A stretch of DNA of 36,249 bases from Chitinophagaceae bacterium (GCA_947379895.1 CANCPA010000022.1:1-36249); one strand, 5' to 3'. Counted from the stretch's first letter, positions 25,795 to 35,284 are shown. Notes: generated by a model not told the origin, from the sequence alone. Numbers and translations are program-made.

Positions 25795-27510
25795 CTATCT
25801 GCTATTTGCATCATTCATTCTAATTCTCCTACCCTTGTAGTTTTTACCATCAAGGCAGCGAATCATTTGGTGTGCTGCACCCTGTTCTACCTCAACCCAA
25901 GTATTCATATCTTTCATATCTATCCTGCCTAATACTTCTTTCTTCAAATCGCTCATATCCAAGATAAATTGCAAGAAACTTGCTTTATAAAAACCATCTT
26001 TTGTGCCTAAATTAACAAATAAACGAGCATAACCTGCTGTAGTTCCTCCGCCACCAAAAGAACCTCTATCACCTCTTTCGCCCCTATCTCTGTCTCTTTC
26101 ACCACCTCTAGTTTCATATCTATTTCTATCACGAGGAATCACGGCCCTATCACTTCCAAACTCACGAGGACGTTGTCTGCCGTTATCTCTTAAGTTAAGA
26201 TCTTCTGCATTCTCGTAATATTTCAAAAAGCGGTCGAACTCCACTGCAGCCATCCGTTGCAGAATTTCATCCTTGCTAACATCTGCAAATTTCTCTTGCA
26301 ACATAGGAAGGAAAGTATCATAGTCACCATGAGAAATATCTGTTTCAAGAATTTTATCCATTACTGCATAAAATTGTTTTCTTGTTACATCCTTTCCAGT
26401 AGGAATATCGACCCTATTAAATTGTGCTTGAATTAATTTTTCAATTGCTTTTAATTTAAAGGTTTCTCTAGCATGAACAATGCTCATACAGATTCCCGTA
26501 TTACCTGCACGACCTGTTCTACCCGAACGGTGAGTATATACTTCAATATCATCAGGTAATTCATAATTAATAACGTGAGTGATACCATGTACATCAATAC
26601 CTCTTGCTGCAACATCAGTTGCAATTAAAAGCTGTAATGTCTTATCTCTGAACTCTCCCATTACCTTGTCTCTCTGTGCCTGTGTCAAATCGCCATGAAG
26701 TGCATCAATATCGTACCCTTCACGAGTTAATTTCTCGGCTATATCTTGCGCATCTACCTTTGTTCTAGTGAAGATGATACCATAAATTCCTGGATTAAAG
26801 TCAATCAAACGCTTAAGTGTTTCGTAACGATGTTGGGCTGCTGTAATGTAGTATTGATGATCGATACTCTTGTTACCACTATTCACCTTTCCAACAGTCA
26901 CTTCAAATGGTTCGTTCATGTACTTTTTACTCACCTTTCTAATTTCAGGTGGCATTGTTGCACTAAACAACCAAGTACTTTCTCTCTTTGGCGTATTTTG
27001 CAGAATAAATTCGATATCGTCTTTGAAACCCATGTTAAGCATCTCATCTGCCTCATCGAGTACTACGTATTTAATTTGTTCTAGATTAATTGCTTTTCTT
27101 TCAATCAAATCTATCAATCTTCCTGGAGTAGCCACTACAATTTGAACACCCCGTTTCAAATCTCTGATTTGCAAGCCAATACTTGCACCACCATAAACAG
27201 CTACAACTGAAACTCCCTTAATATGTTTCTTAAATAATTCAACTTCGCTAACTATTTGCATACAAAGTTCCCGAGTAGGACAAACTATTAATGCCTGTGG
27301 ATACTTCTCGTCCGCTTCGATAATGTGTAGTAATGGAAGACCAAATGCTGCTGTTTTTCCAGTTCCTGTTTGTGCTAATCCAATAAAATCCTTTGTGCCT
27401 GAAAGCAATACTGGTATTGCCTTTTCTTGTATTTGTGTTGGGTTCACGTACCCCAACTCTGACGTTGCCTGAATTAATCTGGCATCTAAACCCAACTCTT
27501 CAAAAGTCAT
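25795..27510 (-). CDS. DEAD-box RNA helicase with DbpA-type C-terminal RNA-binding domain
   Basis: This ATP-dependent RNA helicase of 571 residues is likely active in ribosome assembly or mRNA turnover, particularly in the cold. Motifs in order are the Q motif GYVNPTQIQEKAIP, motif I AQTGTGKTAA (about 46-55), PTRELCMQ, GG, TPGRLIDL, VLDEADEML, LFSATMP, IIFTRTK, and ATDVAARGIDV with HRSGRTGRAG. An Arg/Gly/Asp-rich linker (about 450-490, with RDRNRYETRGGERDRD) joins a DbpA-like RNA-recognition fold (about 495-571, starting YARLFVNLGTKDGFYK). This is the CsdA/DeaD-like layout. It is read from its own promoter and ends before the aro cluster. Confidence 0.92.
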   Translation of the reverse strand: MTFEELGLDARLIQATSELGYVNPTQIQEKAIPVLLSGTKDFIGLAQTGTGKTAAFGLPLLHIIEADEKYPQALIVCPTRELCMQIVSEVELFKKHIKGVSVVAVYGGASIGLQIRDLKRGVQIVVATPGRLIDLIERKAINLEQIKYVVLDEADEMLNMGFKDDIEFILQNTPKRESTWLFSATMPPEIRKVSKKYMNEPFEVTVGKVNSGNKSIDHQYYITAAQHRYETLKRLIDFNPGIYGIIFTRTKVDAQDIAEKLTREGYDIDALHGDLTQAQRDKVMGEFRDKTLQLLIATDVAARGIDVHGITHVINYELPDDIEVYTHRSGRTGRAGNTGICMSIVHARETFKLKAIEKLIQAQFNRVDIPTGKDVTRKQFYAVMDKILETDISHGDYDTFLPMLQEKFADVSKDEILQRMAAVEFDRFLKYYENAEDLNLRDNGRQRPREFGSDRAVIPRDRNRYETRGGERDRDRGERGDRGSFGGGGTTAGYARLFVNLGTKDGFYKASFLQFILDMSDLKKEVLGRIDMKDMNTWVEVEQGAAHQMIRCLDGKNYKGRRIRMNDANSR

Positions 27511-27533
27511 TATGTATATTTATATGTTCGCCG

Positions 27534-27563
27534 CAAAAGTAACTTAATTAAGTCCTTTCCAAA
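27534..27563 (-). promoter_or_regulatory. Bacteroidota-type promoter of the DEAD-box gene
   Basis: On the minus strand tttg (27560-27563) lies 18 bases before tacttttg (27534-27541), which fits TAnnTTTG exactly. The spacing matches the known Bacteroidota -33/-7 arrangement. The box ends about 23 bases before the ATG at 27510, giving a short A/T-rich leader. Confidence 0.65.
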
Positions 27564-27776
27564 CATTTTCTTTGTATTAACCTAATTTTATACCAAAATT
27601 TTTACGTTTAAAGGGAATAACACTTGGTTTTCTAATCATAATTGCACCTAAATAGTGAAATTAATTAGAAAAAAACTGAGTACCCACTAATTTTCGGAAT
27701 CATTTTTTCCAAAATGCAATATTTTAATCTTCAAATTTCTGCAAAACAATCTTTAAACATCCTTAAAATTAAAAAA

Positions 27777-28120
27777 GCTACAAACCTCATAAGCCGGATT
27801 CTGTTTCTAAACTATCATTTATCTGCGATAAGCATTACTGCTTTACCTGTTGCTGCCTACCCTGAAACATCGAACGAGCCGCTCTCAAACGCTTCTATAC
27901 GTGGCATTACAGTAACCAAGGTTTACCCATGCAAAATATTACTACCCTGCATCGTAGGCTCTTACCCTACATTTTCACCCTCATCCGCCTTAGCGGACAG
28001 TTATTTTCTGTGGCACTCTCTCTTCCTGTAAAGGAGCCGGCTATTCACCGGTGGTTTGCCCTATACTGTCCAGACTTTCCTCCCCTGAATAAATCAGAGG
28101 CGATAGTTCGGGTTTGTAGC
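27777..28120 (-). ncRNA. rnpB: RNase P RNA, bacterial class A
   Basis: This is the catalytic RNA of RNase P, which matures tRNA 5' ends. On the minus strand the ends pair perfectly as helix P1 (gctacaaacc at 28120-28111 and ggtttgtagc at 27786-27777). The conserved core gaggaaagtc and acagtatagggcaaaccacc follow the 5' side. The later ggcaaaccaccggtgaata / agccggct segment and the 3' core agaatccggcttat complete the class A layout. The length of about 344 bases is normal. A run of six T (27776-27771) directly after P1 serves as terminator. Just upstream tacattcg, one mismatch from TAnnTTTG, is placed correctly for a start at about 28120. Open frames across this region on the plus strand are shadows. 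Confidence 0.95.
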
Positions 28121-28940
28121 GCAGCGAATGTAATAGGTTTAAATTATTTAGCACTAGTTATTATTTTCTAAACGCAATATTATGTAGTGGTTGATTGTTA
28201 GTGTTTAAAATTTCAAAACTTTAGTAATGCTATTTAAATTACCGATCTAAGCTTAATTAGATTCCTAACACAATAACTAGTAAAAATTTAAAAGTCAGAT
28301 TTAAATAATGTTCAAAACCTAAAAAAAGCTGATTAAATCTCTTTGAAACAACATTTTAATAGAAGTAGTCTATATCTAAGTTCTCCTGATTTGGGCAATA
28401 TGGATCAAGATTGTTCTAAAGTCTCCTCTTTGTCAAGTAATAACGACGGCTATTTAATTCTGTTTCTTAAGCCTACTATTTCTTTTGCCCTCAAAAGAAT
28501 TTATTCCTATTCTCAACTTAAATTTCAATTGCAATTATAATTAAACATAACTCGGAATAGATTATCATTTGACTAATGTACGTATCAAAATAAAATAAAT
28601 TCTAAATTTTATCATGTAATCTTTAAAGTGATTATAACCTGATTATCGTATTCAATAAATACTAAATTATTGCAAAACAATTTATAAAATAAAATTTTAA
28701 TATACTATAGAAACTAAACAATGTATATCACAATTTCCTAATCAACATTTTACAATAATTCCAATCATTTGAAATATTTATTCATTTTGATTTCTATTGA
28801 ATTACTGTGTGTTCTTTTGATAACGAGCATCTGTAAATAAACATACTTTAAGTAATAAAACCTTTACATTTTTCAATTGAGTTGCTAAAGAATTAAGGGG
28901 ATTATGCCTTTAAAGTTAGGGCAACACACAAAAAGTAATT
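28121..28940. other. 820-base gap, rnpB to exporter operon
   Basis: Apart from the rnpB promoter and, at the far end, the leader of the exporter operon, nothing was recognised. The sequence is very AT-rich with stops in all frames. A 65-codon frame at 28343-28540 lacks any family resemblance. A long untranslated leader for the exporter operon is possible. Confidence 0.45.
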
Positions 28941-29786
28941 ATGATTCAAACTGTAAAATGGGATTGGGAATTAAAACCCGAAAAAAAATGGTTTCAGCTC
29001 GAAATAATGGACATTTTCAAATATAAAGGTCTCATAAAATCTTTTGTAAGGCGCGAATTAATTGCAGGTTACCAACAAACGATTATGGGCATATTTTGGT
29101 TGGTATTACAACCCCTATTTACCACACTATTTTTCTTCCTTATATTTAGTAGAATCGTGAAAATATCTACTGACGGTATACCTCCCCTACTCTTTTACAT
29201 GTCCGGAAGTATTATGTGGAGTTTTTTCTCTGATTGCCTAAGTAGTAGTATGTATTCGTTTGTACACAATGCACATATTTTCAACAAAGTATATTTTCCT
29301 CGAATAATTGTACCCCTAAGTATGGTATTAACACATACAGTGAGGTTTTTAATTCAGTTTATATTTTTCGTCATAATATATAGTTACTACACTATTAGCG
29401 GCAAAGTTCAGCCTTCGATTTATATGCTTTTGCTTCCCTTTTTACTTGTCCTTATTGGAACCTTTGCAATAGGAATTGGGATGATTGTAAGTATTTTCAT
29501 GGCAAAATACAGAGACATTGAACAAATAATGAATTTCCTCCTTCGATTTGTGATGTTTGTTACTCCTGTGGTTTATCCGGCATCTATTATTTCGAAATCG
29601 TATCAAATATGGTTTTGGTTAAACCCCTTGACTCCTATTTTGGAAACATTCAGGACGGCATTTTTTGGTACCCCACTAATGTACCCCAACTTTATATGGA
29701 TAAGTATGCTAACGGTGATAGGGGTATTTTTCGTTGCACTTGTGGTATTTAAAAAGAATGAAATCAAAGTAATGGATACACTTTAA
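28941..29786 (+). CDS. wzm: ABC-2 polysaccharide exporter permease (Wzm-like)
   Basis: This is the membrane half of an O-antigen-type ABC exporter that moves finished undecaprenyl-linked glycan across the inner membrane. The 281 residues begin with the cytoplasmic amphipathic lead TVKWDWELKPEKKWFQLEI and IFKYKGLIKSFVRREL, typical of the family. The conserved YQQTIMGIFWLVLQPLF marks helix 1, with five more hydrophobic segments, including VTPVVYPASII and LNPLTPILETFRTAFFG near the C-terminus. The Wzt-like ATPase gene starts 13 bases after the stop, so they form a pair. Teichoic-acid or capsule exporters are related alternatives. Confidence 0.9.
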   Translation: MIQTVKWDWELKPEKKWFQLEIMDIFKYKGLIKSFVRRELIAGYQQTIMGIFWLVLQPLFTTLFFFLIFSRIVKISTDGIPPLLFYMSGSIMWSFFSDCLSSSMYSFVHNAHIFNKVYFPRIIVPLSMVLTHTVRFLIQFIFFVIIYSYYTISGKVQPSIYMLLLPFLLVLIGTFAIGIGMIVSIFMAKYRDIEQIMNFLLRFVMFVTPVVYPASIISKSYQIWFWLNPLTPILETFRTAFFGTPLMYPNFIWISMLTVIGVFFVALVVFKKNEIKVMDTL

Positions 29787-29799
29787 GAGCGAGCGCATT

Positions 29800-31071
29800 A
29801 TGTCTGAATTAGTTATACAAGCAGAGAATATTTCAAAACACTATCAATTAGGAGTACTCGGATCGGGGACTCTTAAAAGAGATATGCATAATTGGTGGCT
29901 GAAAAGTGTACTGAAAAAGGAACTATTACAAGAAAATGAGGCTAACAGCAAACAACATATTTGGGCACTAAGAGACATAAATTTTGAAATCAAAAAAGGT
30001 GACTCTGTTGGATTTATTGGCAAAAACGGGTCAGGAAAATCTACATTATTAAAAATTATATCTAGAATAATTCTACCTACTTCAGGCACTATTAAAGGAA
30101 ATGGTAAGGTGGCTAGTCTACTTGAAGTTGGAACAGGTTTTCATCCGGAACTAACTGGAAGAGAAAATATTATATTGAACGGTCAGATTCTAGGTATGAA
30201 CAAAAAAGAAGTCATCCGTAAGTTTGATGAAATTGTAGCTTTCTCAGGGGTTGAACGTTTTATAGATACACCTGTAAAACGATATTCAAGTGGTATGTAT
30301 GTTCGTTTAGCATTTGCAGTTGCAGCACATTTAAATTCAGATATTCTAATAGTTGATGAAGTACTTGCAGTTGGTGACGCCGATTTTCAAAAAAAGTGCT
30401 TAGGAAAAATGAAGGAAGTATCTGAGGAAAAGGGAAAAACGATATTGTTCGTCAGCCACAATTTGCAAGCAGTCAGAAACCTCTGTAATAAAGCTATTTA
30501 TTTGGATCAAGGTCAAATGGTAGACTTTGGAAAACCCGACTCTATCATATCAAGCTACTTGATAAAGGAAAAAGTTGAGACTCTTGAACAACATTATGAC
30601 AATTGGGATAATGCTCCAGGTAATGACTATATTAGAATAAAATTAGTAAAACTAATTCCACAATTTATTAATGAGATAAATACAATAGATATCCGCACAC
30701 CCTTATTATTTCATTTTGAGTGTTGGGTTATCAATAGTCGTTTATTAAGGGAAAATGTATTTGCGATAATAGAATTATTCAGTTTGACAGGCGAATGTAT
30801 TTTTAAAGTAATGTCCGATGCTACATTAATTGAGCAGGGATTGTTATCTGGCTCAATACATATTCCTGGTAACTTCTTAAATAATGGATATTATTATATA
30901 AGCATCTCATTTATGGATAATAAAGGAGAGAAAATATTCGAATTCCCTGCAAGTGTAGCTGTTGAAGTTGCAGATTATCGCGAAAACACTCCCTTTTTTG
31001 ACAAGTGGAATGGTGCCGTCCGCCCTCATTTCCCAATTGACCTGAATTTTAAAAAGCATATTTTAAATTAA
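29800..31071 (+). CDS. wzt: ABC polysaccharide exporter ATPase with C-terminal glycan-binding extension (Wzt-like)
   Basis: This is the ATPase partner of the Wzm-like permease. Residues 1-245 are the nucleotide-binding domain: Walker A GKNGSGKST (about 74-82), the Q-loop region VASLLEVGTGFHPELTGREN characteristic of polysaccharide exporters, signature YSSGMYVRLA (about 166-175), Walker B ILIVDEVLAVGD (about 184-195) and the switch His in FVSHNLQAV. Residues from about 265 to 410 form a beta-rich Wzt_C-like domain (LLFHFECWVINSRLL ... GYYYISISFMD). In O-antigen systems with ABC export this domain reads the terminal modification of the glycan. That suggests a capped or modified polymer here. 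It is 7 bases before the next gene. Confidence 0.9.
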   Translation: MSELVIQAENISKHYQLGVLGSGTLKRDMHNWWLKSVLKKELLQENEANSKQHIWALRDINFEIKKGDSVGFIGKNGSGKSTLLKIISRIILPTSGTIKGNGKVASLLEVGTGFHPELTGRENIILNGQILGMNKKEVIRKFDEIVAFSGVERFIDTPVKRYSSGMYVRLAFAVAAHLNSDILIVDEVLAVGDADFQKKCLGKMKEVSEEKGKTILFVSHNLQAVRNLCNKAIYLDQGQMVDFGKPDSIISSYLIKEKVETLEQHYDNWDNAPGNDYIRIKLVKLIPQFINEINTIDIRTPLLFHFECWVINSRLLRENVFAIIELFSLTGECIFKVMSDATLIEQGLLSGSIHIPGNFLNNGYYYISISFMDNKGEKIFEFPASVAVEVADYRENTPFFDKWNGAVRPHFPIDLNFKKHILN

Positions 31072-31078
31072 GTATTAT

Positions 31079-33157
31079 ATGAACAATTTTCAATCATATC
31101 AAATCATTCACTTTGCACTAGAAAATTGCAACAATTGGAATGTACCTCAAGGTAATACTCTATTATACTTTTGGTGGCATGAAAAGGCTTTAGCACATAT
31201 TTGGCTAGAACCTGAAAAAGAATGGGTGGATAGCACATCTTTCAAGAAAAAATTGATCGAGGCAATTCAACCGGCAATTTCTCAGTCTTTACATCGACAA
31301 AACAAACAAGATTTAACTTCATTTAATTGGCAGAAATGCGTTAATGATGATAATTTCAATGAATTAATTTCATTTCTAAATGAATTATATAATACAAGTC
31401 GAATTCAATTAAAAGAAAACATTTCGGTGGTTGTTTGTACTAGAAATAGAACAGAGGCTCTTAGAAATTGCTTGGCCGCTATCGAAGAATCCGTGACAGA
31501 AGGAGACGAAATTATTGTAGTAGACAATGCACCTTCAGATAATTTTACAGAACTTGTAGTAGCTAATCTTCCTAAAGTACGCTATATAAAAGAACCTCGA
31601 AAAGGGCTTGATATTGCGAGGAATACAGGAGCAATGGCAGCAAGAAATCAGATTATTGCCTATACAGATGATGATGTATTAGTATCAAAGACTTGGGCAA
31701 ATGAAATTAGAAATTGCTTTGAGGATAAATTGACAATGGCAGCAACAGGTTTAATAATTCCCGAGACCTTAACAACAAAAACACAATACATTTTTGAACG
31801 TTATTGGGGCTTTAATCGAGGCTATTGCGAAAAAATATTCGATCATCAATACTTCATGAATCACATCGATTATGGAGTACCTGTTTGGGAAATAGGTGCC
31901 GGTGCTAACATGGCATTCAGGAAATCTATTTTTGATTTAGTTGGATATTTTGATGAAAGACTCGACGCAGGTGCTTCTGGATGCAGTGGCGATTCGGAGT
32001 TTTGGTACAGAATACTAGCAGAAGGGTGGAATATTTTTTACCAGCCAGATGCCTATGTTTATCATCATCATAGAACTTCTGAAAAGGATTTGCAACAACA
32101 GTTATTTAGCTACATGCGTGGGCAAGTAAGTTCATTACTCGTTCAATATGAGACCTATGGACATGTGGGCAATTTAAAAAGAGCCATGAAACACCTGCCA
32201 AACTATTATTTTTATAGATTTAAAAATCGCCTTTTACAAGGAAAAACAGAAGATTTCACCACTATTTTTACTGAAATTAAGGGATGTATTTCAGGACTCA
32301 GATATTATCGACAGCACAAAGAGAAAAGAAATATTCCTTTTTTAAAAATTGATCAGTCACTATATAATCCTGTTATCATAAATGATTATTCACTAGTTTC
32401 TGTAATCATAACTGCCTATAACTATGGTGAATTTATCGAACAAGCAATCAAAAGCGTTTTAAATCAAACCTATCAAAACATTGAGATTATTGTAGTTGAT
32501 GATGGATCGGCAGACAATACATCAACTATACTTTCAAAATACCCTCAGGTTAAGAAAATTCACACAAACAGGGTAGGTCTAGCTGCTGCGCGTAATATGG
32601 GCACTCAATTATCTAAGGGAGATTTCCTGTTGTTTCTTGATGCTGACGATTACCTTTTGCCCGATGGAATAGAACAGAATTTAAAACATTTCAAACAATT
32701 TCCCAATGCAGCCTATGTTTCTGGTGCTCATTTAAAACAAGATGAAAATGAGAATTATTTGCAAGTAAATCCGTCCTTGTACAAAGAAGGTGATGTGTAT
32801 GCGGCACTCTTACAAGGAAATTATATTGGCATGGAAGCCACTGTTTTATATAGGAAAGAACTATTTTTCACATTCCATTTTGAGCCCAAATTGGCAGCTT
32901 GCGAAGATTATGACATTAATCTAAGAATTGCCCGTCATTTACCTGTTTATTCTCACAGAGAATTTGTTGCTGTTTATCGGATTCATAAAAAAAACATGTC
33001 ATCCGACAACTCAAAAATGCTACAGGCGGCTACTAAAGTACTTCAACAACAGATTCCATATTTAAACTCACAAAATGAAAACGAAGCACTGCATGCAGGT
33101 CTAGAAAATTGGAAAAAATATTACACTCAACCGCTAAAAACAACTGTTCTACAATGA
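31079..33157 (+). CDS. Two-domain GT2 glycosyltransferase
   Basis: This is a 692-residue protein with two GT2 (GT-A fold) domains, likely adding sugars to the exported glycan at the cytoplasmic membrane face. The first 115 residues have no recognised domain. GT-A domain 1 (about 117-330) reads ISVVVCTRNRTEALRNCL, EIIVVDNAPSDN and AYTDDDVLV, the last being the metal-binding DxD. Domain 2 (about 438-640) reads VSVIITAYNYGEFIEQAI, IEIIVVDDGSADNTST and FLDADDYLL. It has no membrane helices. The two domains probably transfer in sequence or alternately, as in other bifunctional GT2 enzymes, but donor and acceptor are unknown. The stop overlaps the next start as ATGA. Confidence 0.87.
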   Translation: MNNFQSYQIIHFALENCNNWNVPQGNTLLYFWWHEKALAHIWLEPEKEWVDSTSFKKKLIEAIQPAISQSLHRQNKQDLTSFNWQKCVNDDNFNELISFLNELYNTSRIQLKENISVVVCTRNRTEALRNCLAAIEESVTEGDEIIVVDNAPSDNFTELVVANLPKVRYIKEPRKGLDIARNTGAMAARNQIIAYTDDDVLVSKTWANEIRNCFEDKLTMAATGLIIPETLTTKTQYIFERYWGFNRGYCEKIFDHQYFMNHIDYGVPVWEIGAGANMAFRKSIFDLVGYFDERLDAGASGCSGDSEFWYRILAEGWNIFYQPDAYVYHHHRTSEKDLQQQLFSYMRGQVSSLLVQYETYGHVGNLKRAMKHLPNYYFYRFKNRLLQGKTEDFTTIFTEIKGCISGLRYYRQHKEKRNIPFLKIDQSLYNPVIINDYSLVSVIITAYNYGEFIEQAIKSVLNQTYQNIEIIVVDDGSADNTSTILSKYPQVKKIHTNRVGLAAARNMGTQLSKGDFLLFLDADDYLLPDGIEQNLKHFKQFPNAAYVSGAHLKQDENENYLQVNPSLYKEGDVYAALLQGNYIGMEATVLYRKELFFTFHFEPKLAACEDYDINLRIARHLPVYSHREFVAVYRIHKKNMSSDNSKMLQAATKVLQQQIPYLNSQNENEALHAGLENWKKYYTQPLKTTVLQ

Positions 33158-34146
33158 ATGATGCATACAGAACACCACAATCACCGCCCATTATAGCTCC
33201 GTTGCCTGCTGGAATTAATCGACCTATTTGGTCAGTAATGATACCTGTATATAATTGTATGGCCTATTTAGAAGCAAACCTGAAATCGGTCTTAAATCAA
33301 GATTTGGGAGAAGACATCATGCAAATAGAAGTGATAGATGATGGTAGTACTGATGGAGATATTGAGGCATTTGTAAATAAAATTGGAAATGGTAGAGTTA
33401 GTTACTTTCGACAAAACGAAAATGTAGGTAGCTTACGTAATTTTGAAACCTGTATTCAGCGTTCAAAAGGGCACTATATACATTTATTTCATGGCGACGA
33501 TGTTGTGATAAAAGGATTTTATGAGGAAATAAAAACGCTTTTTGATGAATATCCAGAAATAGGTGCGGCATTTACCGATTATCAATATATGGATGATAAC
33601 GGGGATAAGATGTGGGATAATGAGAAGCTAATTGAACCACGAGGAATTGTAGAAAATTTTCTACATAAAATAGGCTCAAATCAATTACTACAAACCTGTG
33701 CTATAGTCGTTAAAAGAGATACGTACGAAACATTAGGTGGCTTTTATGGGGTTCATTATGGTGAGGATTGGGAGATGTGGGCTAGGATTGCTGCCCATTA
33801 TTCTGTTGCGTATTCTCCAAAAGTATTAGCCAAATATCGTGTTCATCAGGAAAATATTTCATTTAATTCTTTAACAAGTGGTCAAAACATTCACGACATA
33901 TCAAAAGTAATTAAGACTATAGAACAATATTTGCCAAAAAAGGAAGCAAAAAAGATTACAAAAAATGCAAGGAAAAACTTTTCGCAGCATTATGCTAGAA
34001 TTGCACATCAAGTTTATCATCATTCATACAATACAGTAGGTGCACTCGCACAAACACATGGAGCGCTAAAATTAGACATCAATAAAGTTTCTGTGACACA
34101 GGCACTTAAGATGTACACAAAACTTTTGATTAGATACAGAAATTAA
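33154..34146 (+). CDS. GT2 family glycosyltransferase
   Basis: This is a single-domain GT2 glycosyltransferase of 330 residues. From the ATG at 33154 (which forms ATGA with the previous stop) it has a short proline-rich lead and then WSVMIPVYNCMAYLEANL, EVIDDGSTDGD and the metal-binding HLFHGDDVV (about 110-118), a variant of the DxD. The later GGFYGVHYGEDWEMWARIA block is the acceptor-side GT2 pattern. A frame opening at 33109 would overlap the previous gene by 49 bases and adds nothing recognisable. It closes the exporter operon. Which linkage it forms cannot be told. Confidence 0.85.
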   Translation: MNDAYRTPQSPPIIAPLPAGINRPIWSVMIPVYNCMAYLEANLKSVLNQDLGEDIMQIEVIDDGSTDGDIEAFVNKIGNGRVSYFRQNENVGSLRNFETCIQRSKGHYIHLFHGDDVVIKGFYEEIKTLFDEYPEIGAAFTDYQYMDDNGDKMWDNEKLIEPRGIVENFLHKIGSNQLLQTCAIVVKRDTYETLGGFYGVHYGEDWEMWARIAAHYSVAYSPKVLAKYRVHQENISFNSLTSGQNIHDISKVIKTIEQYLPKKEAKKITKNARKNFSQHYARIAHQVYHHSYNTVGALAQTHGALKLDINKVSVTQALKMYTKLLIRYRN

Positions 34147-34200
34147 TACAATCGGTTAATTCAAAAATCTGATTACATTTTAAATTCTTGATTCAGCCTA

Positions 34201-34608
34201 TTATATTGCTTTCATCTTATTCCCTTTTGCATCGTGTGTAACTTCTGCTAAACCGAGTGCTTCCATTAGAGGTGGAATATACATGCCAAAGCGGCCCCGC
34301 AAACCTTTTTTCAGCCCATACCAACCTCCATTTGGGTTACTTTCTGAACGGCCCCATGCTTCAACAGTCCCTTCTTTTACAGTTTTTTGTTCGTCGGCAC
34401 TACCAAGTTCCATCCAATCGCCATGGTCTTTAAGCATTTGATGAAGGTCGGTCAAGCAATCAATGTTATAGTGTAAAACAGTCTTTCCCACAGTACAAAC
34501 TAAGATTTCCTTCTCGCCCTTAGCATCAACATGCATCATGTATTCACTCGACAATGGAGGTGTTTTCAATACCAATGGACTATCCTTTGTCCCTATTTTA
34601 TAGCTCAT
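34201..34608 (-). CDS. DUF6855 family protein
   Basis: This is a 135-residue soluble protein of a widespread conserved family (DUF6855 as I recall it) without known function. The opening MSYKIGTKDSPLVLKTPP, the block GKTVLHYNIDCLTDLHQMLK and the glycine-rich ending GGWYGLKKGLRGRFGMYIPP are strongly conserved features of that family. It is probably a compact alpha-beta protein. There is no signal peptide, membrane segment or catalytic motif I can name. It stands alone, convergent with the exporter operon and divergent from the 21-bp array region. The gene does not look part of the glycan operon. Confidence 0.75.
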   Translation of the reverse strand: MSYKIGTKDSPLVLKTPPLSSEYMMHVDAKGEKEILVCTVGKTVLHYNIDCLTDLHQMLKDHGDWMELGSADEQKTVKEGTVEAWGRSESNPNGGWYGLKKGLRGRFGMYIPPLMEALGLAEVTHDAKGNKMKAI

Positions 34609-35284
34609 TTTCAGTTGTTTTAATTTATAAATTTATAGACTTTATTTGAACTACATAATAAAAACCACAGCTAGTTAAAGCGGTTTTGAAATTATTTATC
34701 TCAAAAAAGCATCAAAAAGCATATATATTCATAAAACGCCTCTCTTTATTTGTCTTTATTTTCGTTAATGTACACTTTTTTGAAACTTTAACGTTGCTAT
34801 GTGCTTTTTATATTTGAACATTTGTCCGTGCTGAAAAAATATATGATTGTCGCTCTCAAAAACCCACCCGTGGCGAACAATAAACTCAAGCACAATTACC
34901 AAGAGATTAACCTTATTTTATCCCTTTTTTATTTTTTCACTTACTGTAAATCATTTATCGCTTACTGTAAATCATTTATTGCCTACTCTCAGTTATTAAG
35001 TGCCTGCTGTAAATCATTTATCGCTTACTATAATTCATTTACCGCCCACTATCAGCTATTAATTGCCTACTATCAATCATTTATCGCTTACTGTAAATCA
35101 TTTACCGCCTACTCTCAGCTATTAATTGCCTACTATCATTCATTTATCGCTTACTGTAAATCATTTACCGCCCACTATCAGTTATTTATTGCCTACTGTA
35201 AATCACTTATTGACGGCTGTAAATGCTTCAAATTCTCGATTTCAAACTTTTTTTATATCAATTCAAACTTAAAATTTTATAATC
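34609..35284. other. Gap with 21-bp array
   Basis: This 676-base gap lies upstream of the 226-residue gene and behind the DUF6855 gene. It contains the tandem array at 34941-35234. The remainder is AT-rich, with no gene I can support. A GTG-initiated frame of 163 codons spanning 34801-35292 is a by-product of the repeat and is discussed under rejected items. Confidence 0.6.
34941..35234. repeat. 21-bp tandem array, 13-14 units
   Basis: Thirteen units with an exact 21-base period run from 34941 to 35213, and a fourteenth, decayed unit reaches 35234. The common form is ytactrtmaatcatttaycgc. Most units match at 15 or more positions. Two unit types alternate: a gtaaatcattt type and a tcagctatt type (units 3, 6, 9 and 12 are of the second type, that is every third unit, so the higher-order period is 63 bases). 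The array ends about 50 bases before the ATG of the next gene. Confidence 0.93.

Noticed and set aside
27714-28171. Plus-strand frames of 80-105 codons
   Set aside because: They lie on the opposite strand of the RNase P RNA gene. The P1 pairing and conserved core explain the sequence.
28343-28540. 65-codon plus-strand frame
   Set aside because: No family match, no promoter or good leader, and it sits in AT-rich sequence. It is not supported.
33109-33153. Longer start of the last glycosyltransferase
   Set aside because: It overlaps the previous gene by 49 bases in another frame. The ATGA overlap at 33154 is the natural coupled start.
34941-35234. CRISPR array
   Set aside because: Units are directly adjacent without unique spacers, vary in sequence, and no cas gene is near. 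The same applies to 5280-5376.
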